Part shown: positions 60,681 to 64,000 of the stretch, one piece after another
Layout: each line of letters begins with the position of its first letter
Position numbering within the stretch: position 1 is the first letter of the stretch
Origin: Hymenobacter mucosus
GTDB lineage: Bacteria > Bacteroidota > Bacteroidia > Cytophagales > Hymenobacteraceae
Length of the DNA stretch: 64,000 nt
Assembly (NCBI RefSeq): GCF_900188255.1
Contig: NZ_FZNS01000015.1
Span: 1-64,000, forward strand
Direction: 5' to 3'
Notes under the pieces: model-generated
What the model saw: the letters and a program-made list of their open reading frames with translations, nothing else
Told to the model about the DNA's origin: nothing
Database searches by the model: none
Position numbers and translations under genes: made by a program

Positions 60681-62294
60681 CTAAATCAAGTGTGTCACAC
60701 GGATTTTCTTATACTTTTTGCCCATACCAAGCGCAGCAGCTGTCGCATTTCTAACAAGCATTTCGCCCTTACCTAGCTCGCTGATAGCTTGTTTGATTTC
60801 GTTGAACTCGCCGCCAGAAGCTACGCCAAACAGGTCTTTAACTATCTTATCGTTGATGGTCTGTTGCTTCATCAAAAGCGGATACTGCGCATTGGCGTAG
60901 AAGTCGAAATAGTCGCTTTTGAAGCTTTCCATGTTCTGGGTGGCTAGGATAATGCTGAGACCTTTATTCCGACCCACGGCAATCAAGTTGCGCAGTGGCC
61001 GATTGTCAAAGTCAAGCATGTAGTGCGCTTCGTCGATGATGGTGAAGTGGCGCAACTCCACTAAGCCGCCGCTCACCTGTTGCTTGGGCAGTTCCTCGTA
61101 GAGGTTATTCAGCTTTGAAATAGTGAAGTACACAATGGCTTTGGCCACAGCCCCATCCTTAGGGAAACCGTCCATTTTCACGATGAAGCTGCGACGGATA
61201 AGGTCCACGTCATCGGTATCGCGGAAAAGCTTGCTGCGAATGAGCTGCTGCAGAATTGACCGCACAGAATCCATTTTATCGGCATCTTTAGCCGGGAGCA
61301 ACGCCACATAATACTTGTCAATCAGAGCAAACGATATGGGTTGGCCCGCTGAGTGTTTGTAAGCATTAATAACGGCCTGAGTCAGCGTATTGGCCATGTT
61401 AGCACTGATGACCGTGCGTGGGTCCAGCGCTTTGAACGCCTCGCTTATTTCGCTCGCGTAGAGGTTAATGGCATTCTGCGGCTTGCCTTCAAAATTTTTA
61501 AAGGGTGAAAAGGGCAGTGGTTGGTGCACCGGGTCCAGCAGGCAGTCATCGGGGCTTACCTCAAAGTGCGTGAGCCAGCTGGAATTAGCTGGGTCAGAAA
61601 ACTCTCCTTTGTAATCAAAAAGCAGGAAATTAACGGGAAAGGAAGTTTCGACCGTGGCAGCCCGCAGCTGCTGGAGCAGCACGGCTAGTAGATTACTCTT
61701 GCCTGAACCTGTGCTACCAGCAATCAGAATCTGGGTATTGGTAACGTCGGCCCCATTCAGGTTGAGCGTGGCTGGCATATCGCCCTCATAGGTGCCCACG
61801 TGCAGGTTGATAGCCGGCACCCGTCCAGCCCCATCACCGCGCAAGCCAGTGGCCGCGTTGAGTAGCCAGCCTTCCAAATGGTTGGGGTCTTGCAGATAGA
61901 CCATACCCCGCAGCATCTCGTGGTTGAGGATACGGTCGCGCACGGTGGGCGTTTCCCAGTCGGTATCGGCGGGATACCGCAGTTTAAGTAGCGCTGAGAA
62001 CAAGGCTTGAAAGTCGCCCCGTGAGAAAACCGTATCGTGAAATGTGCCTGGTATACGAAGGCTACCAGCGGCATCGGCGCTGCGCGGGCCGGGTTGGCTC
62101 AGCCCAGCCATTAGCGCGAGGCGCTGGACCAGATTTTGGGTCATCACCACGGGCTTGGTTTCGGCTCGATATTCGGGCAGATTAAGCTGTTGTTCCAGTA
62201 GCGCTCGCAGGGCCGTGGTTTGGGCTAGAACTTCTTCAGATTGGCGGATGCCTACAAAGCGGATGACGGCAGTTTGCGTATGGGTAGCGGCCAT
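60681..62294 (-). CDS. HerA-type ATPase with DndE-like N-terminus
   Basis: 537 aa. Residues 45-125 resemble DndE (NLVQRLALMAGLSQPG, AGSLRIPGTFHDTVFSRGDFQALFSALL in parts). About 150-500: HerA/DUF87 translocase with Walker A GSTGSGKSNLL (193-203), Walker B FTIIDEAHYMLD, and LIAVGRNKGLSIILATQN. DndE alone is normally about 110 aa and binds nicked DNA; here it is joined to a motor. Directly follows the DndD-like gene (42-nt gap), supporting a DNA phosphorothioation locus. An independent HerA-type defence ATPase is the alternative. Confidence 0.65.
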   Translation of the reverse strand: MAATHTQTAVIRFVGIRQSEEVLAQTTALRALLEQQLNLPEYRAETKPVVMTQNLVQRLALMAGLSQPGPRSADAAGSLRIPGTFHDTVFSRGDFQALFSALLKLRYPADTDWETPTVRDRILNHEMLRGMVYLQDPNHLEGWLLNAATGLRGDGAGRVPAINLHVGTYEGDMPATLNLNGADVTNTQILIAGSTGSGKSNLLAVLLQQLRAATVETSFPVNFLLFDYKGEFSDPANSSWLTHFEVSPDDCLLDPVHQPLPFSPFKNFEGKPQNAINLYASEISEAFKALDPRTVISANMANTLTQAVINAYKHSAGQPISFALIDKYYVALLPAKDADKMDSVRSILQQLIRSKLFRDTDDVDLIRRSFIVKMDGFPKDGAVAKAIVYFTISKLNNLYEELPKQQVSGGLVELRHFTIIDEAHYMLDFDNRPLRNLIAVGRNKGLSIILATQNMESFKSDYFDFYANAQYPLLMKQQTINDKIVKDLFGVASGGEFNEIKQAISELGKGEMLVRNATAAALGMGKKYKKIRVTHLI

Positions 62295-62336
62295 AGAATT
62301 AGAAAAGCAAGGAGTAAGAAGCGCAGAAGGATAAGA

Positions 62337-64000
62337 TTACTGATGGCTGGGATGCTGGCCAAAATACCCTTCTACCACATCTGTACATTGATTTTGCTTG
62401 TCGCGCACGAGCGTGTAGGTACGAGCCAGAAAGGGACGAATCCGCTCCAGGTCATCGCCCAACCGGATTTCACTATCGGAGCTGAGCAGGATAGTTTGGT
62501 GGGAAACTCGTGGAAAATAGCTTTCCAGCATGGTCGCTCGGCTGCGTTCGTCCAGCACGCCCATCACCGTATCAATCATTACAGGTGGGTCATAATCGCC
62601 GAACTCATGCAAGGCTTTGAGCAGGCATTGCACGACTACTTGCTTTGATGCCGTGTTGAGTTGGTCGAGGTAAATTTCATTACCGGCCGTGTGATAGAGG
62701 CGAAATGCCAAATCCCGTAGTTCTTCCGACAACTCTACCCGCTCAATTACCCCTTGGTAGGCCACCAAGTTCAGGTTTAAGTCATGCAGCATCTGGGTTT
62801 CAATCTGCTGCTTTTTGGTGCGCAAGAGCGTGTTGGCCACTTCTCGAAAAAACGTTGGAAGCTTTTGCAGCGCCTCCAAACGTGGGTCAGGGTCGTTATC
62901 CACCTGAATATCGAACTGGTGAATGCGCTCCGAAAGGCGCTTTAGGTCGTCGCGGTGGACTTTAAGGGCTCCTTCCAGTTGCTTTATTTCCCCTTCATTC
63001 TGCTCATATGCTTTGAGTAACGTGTAGTCGTGCCCCGAAATTTGGGCTTTATAGCCTTCAATCTGCTCCTGCTGCTGATTTAGCCCTGCTAGTGCTTCGG
63101 TCAGCTCGACTTGCTGGGCGGCCAGCGGCGGGAAAGGGTTGCTGAAGCTTGAATGCAGCAGAGCAGTAAGGGCTCGAACTTCTGCCGGGTCGAGATAAGC
63201 GTAGGGATTAGGAGCATCGGGGGCTGGTTGGCCAGCTAGCAGATAACGACGCAAATCAGCGGTATCGAGGGGGGCTGCCAAGGCCTGCTGCTCGTCGAGG
63301 TAGCGTACCACCTGCTGCAATAGCCGGTCAAGCACGTCTGGGCTTAACTGCTGGTCACGTTGCTCATCCTGCTGCGCTTGGCTTTGGAGGACCAACCCTA
63401 TCTCGGCGCGGAAAGCCTGGTGCAGCTGGGGCAGTCCCACGTGCGTTTCCAGGCTGCGCACGAAACTATCTACTCCTTCCCGGTAGCTGCGCTGACGTTC
63501 CAGGGTGGTCTGCATTTGACCCTGCACGGTTTTAATCTTCTGAGTCAGGGTTTCTTCGGCATCCATGCCGGCTTGCAGCTGGCGGTAGGTATCGTGGTGC
63601 TCCACGGCGTAGCGGCGGCACTGGGCCAAGCGCTCCTCGTGGCGCCGGATGGTCTCCTCAAGCGTATGCTTAGCCACCGTTAGCTTGTGGTACTCCTCAC
63701 GTTCTTTATCCAGCTCCAGGCGGCTGGCCGTGTGCTGTTGCACCAATAGCTCCGCTCCGTGGGCTAGCTGAGCGTACTTCTGAAAGCCCATCACATTCTC
63801 GATGTTCTCCCGAATCACGCGGTTCAGCTGGTCCTGCTTTAGCAGGTTACCCGATTCCATCGCATCGAACAGAAAATAGCGGCTCAGTTCCTGGGGCAGG
63901 TTGGCCTTGATAATCTTATTTACCTCTGCTTCTGCCCGCAGCCGCTCCCTGGCTGCCATGGCGGAGCCGTAGGTAAACAGGTTGCCGTCCATGTTTAGCG
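62337..64000 (-). CDS. DndD-like ATPase, 5' part beyond the window
   Basis: At least 553 codons; the frame is open at the window edge, so the Walker A-bearing N-terminus lies outside. Visible: LSRYFLFDAMESGNLL, matching the FFFDGE segment of DndD; about 330 residues of coiled-coil arms; then a C-terminal ABC-type head with PPVMIDTVMGVLDERSRATML and SYFPRVSHQTILLSSDSEI, matching DndD closely. The signature loop, normally LSAGEKQ, reads LNTASKQ (62646-62660 for the first five). DndD is the SMC-like ATPase of DNA sulfur modification. The genes for DndB and DndC would be expected beyond 64000. Confidence 0.75.
   Translation of the reverse strand, partial: LNMDGNLFTYGSAMAARERLRAEAEVNKIIKANLPQELSRYFLFDAMESGNLLKQDQLNRVIRENIENVMGFQKYAQLAHGAELLVQQHTASRLELDKEREEYHKLTVAKHTLEETIRRHEERLAQCRRYAVEHHDTYRQLQAGMDAEETLTQKIKTVQGQMQTTLERQRSYREGVDSFVRSLETHVGLPQLHQAFRAEIGLVLQSQAQQDEQRDQQLSPDVLDRLLQQVVRYLDEQQALAAPLDTADLRRYLLAGQPAPDAPNPYAYLDPAEVRALTALLHSSFSNPFPPLAAQQVELTEALAGLNQQQEQIEGYKAQISGHDYTLLKAYEQNEGEIKQLEGALKVHRDDLKRLSERIHQFDIQVDNDPDPRLEALQKLPTFFREVANTLLRTKKQQIETQMLHDLNLNLVAYQGVIERVELSEELRDLAFRLYHTAGNEIYLDQLNTASKQVVVQCLLKALHEFGDYDPPVMIDTVMGVLDERSRATMLESYFPRVSHQTILLSSDSEIRLGDDLERIRPFLARTYTLVRDKQNQCTDVVEGYFGQHPSHQ

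Noticed and set aside
1..64000. rRNA or tRNA genes
   Set aside because: No conserved rRNA blocks or cloverleaf with a T-loop GGTTCGAATCC-like core noticed on either strand by eye.

Overview
The window looks like part of a large conjugative plasmid, or a plasmid-like integrative element, from a GC-rich Bacteroidota of the Hymenobacter/Cytophagales type. The lineage is inferred from three things: a Bacteroidetes-type tra operon (TraE-F-G-J-K-N-M-O families), a BfmA/DUF5712 mobilisation pair, and host-protein look-alikes (RpoD-like, FtsZ-like) whose wording follows the Bacteroidetes versions. I see no rRNA, tRNA, CRISPR array or recognisable replication initiator.

Layout. 1-3.2 kb: cargo of chromosomal type (zinc alcohol dehydrogenase, a small membrane protein, the broken end of a TonB-dependent receptor). 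It is cut at a 273-bp element with 35-bp terminal inverted repeats. 3.4-10 kb: small accessory genes, including a glycosylase-like/arginine-deiminase-family pair. 10-16 kb (minus strand): BfmA-like protein, DUF5712 relaxase, VirD4-type coupling protein, then a VbhA/Fic toxin-antitoxin pair. 16-18.2 kb: repeat arrays and a ParA partition operon. 18.4-20.5 kb: ArdC anti-restriction operon. 20.8-22 kb: IS110-family transposase. 22.5-26.4 kb: an AT-rich insert of secreted proteins with two papain-like peptidases. 26.7-29.4 kb: Toprim primase-like protein. 30.1-41 kb (plus strand): the type IV secretion operon, closed by a 25-bp perfect hairpin.

41-64 kb is a dense defence island. It holds WYL regulator + two DUF262 proteins; an FtsZ C-terminal-domain look-alike + RpoD look-alike pair; a GIY-YIG protein; a helicase-HNH gene followed by a large cold-shock-like/zinc-ribbon protein; a tyrosine recombinase with a core-site-like palindrome just upstream; a SIR2/RecG-like/APAZ protein with a short catalytically dead Argonaute; and the end of a Dnd-like operon (DndE-like/HerA fusion and DndD), which runs off the window.

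Shared DNA signals tie the backbone together. A TTGCAYTTTATACAA element lies 63-65 nt upstream of three separate minus-strand operons. An 11-bp phased repeat (TTTCAGAA plus 3 nt) lies upstream of the tra operon and again near the mob/par region. The most original candidates are the FtsZ/sigma mimic pair (46538-47401), the SIR2-RecG-like-APAZ/pAgo pair (56280-60519), the helicase-HNH/cold-shock pair (49083-54663), and matching key-residue losses in the Fic toxin and its antitoxin.
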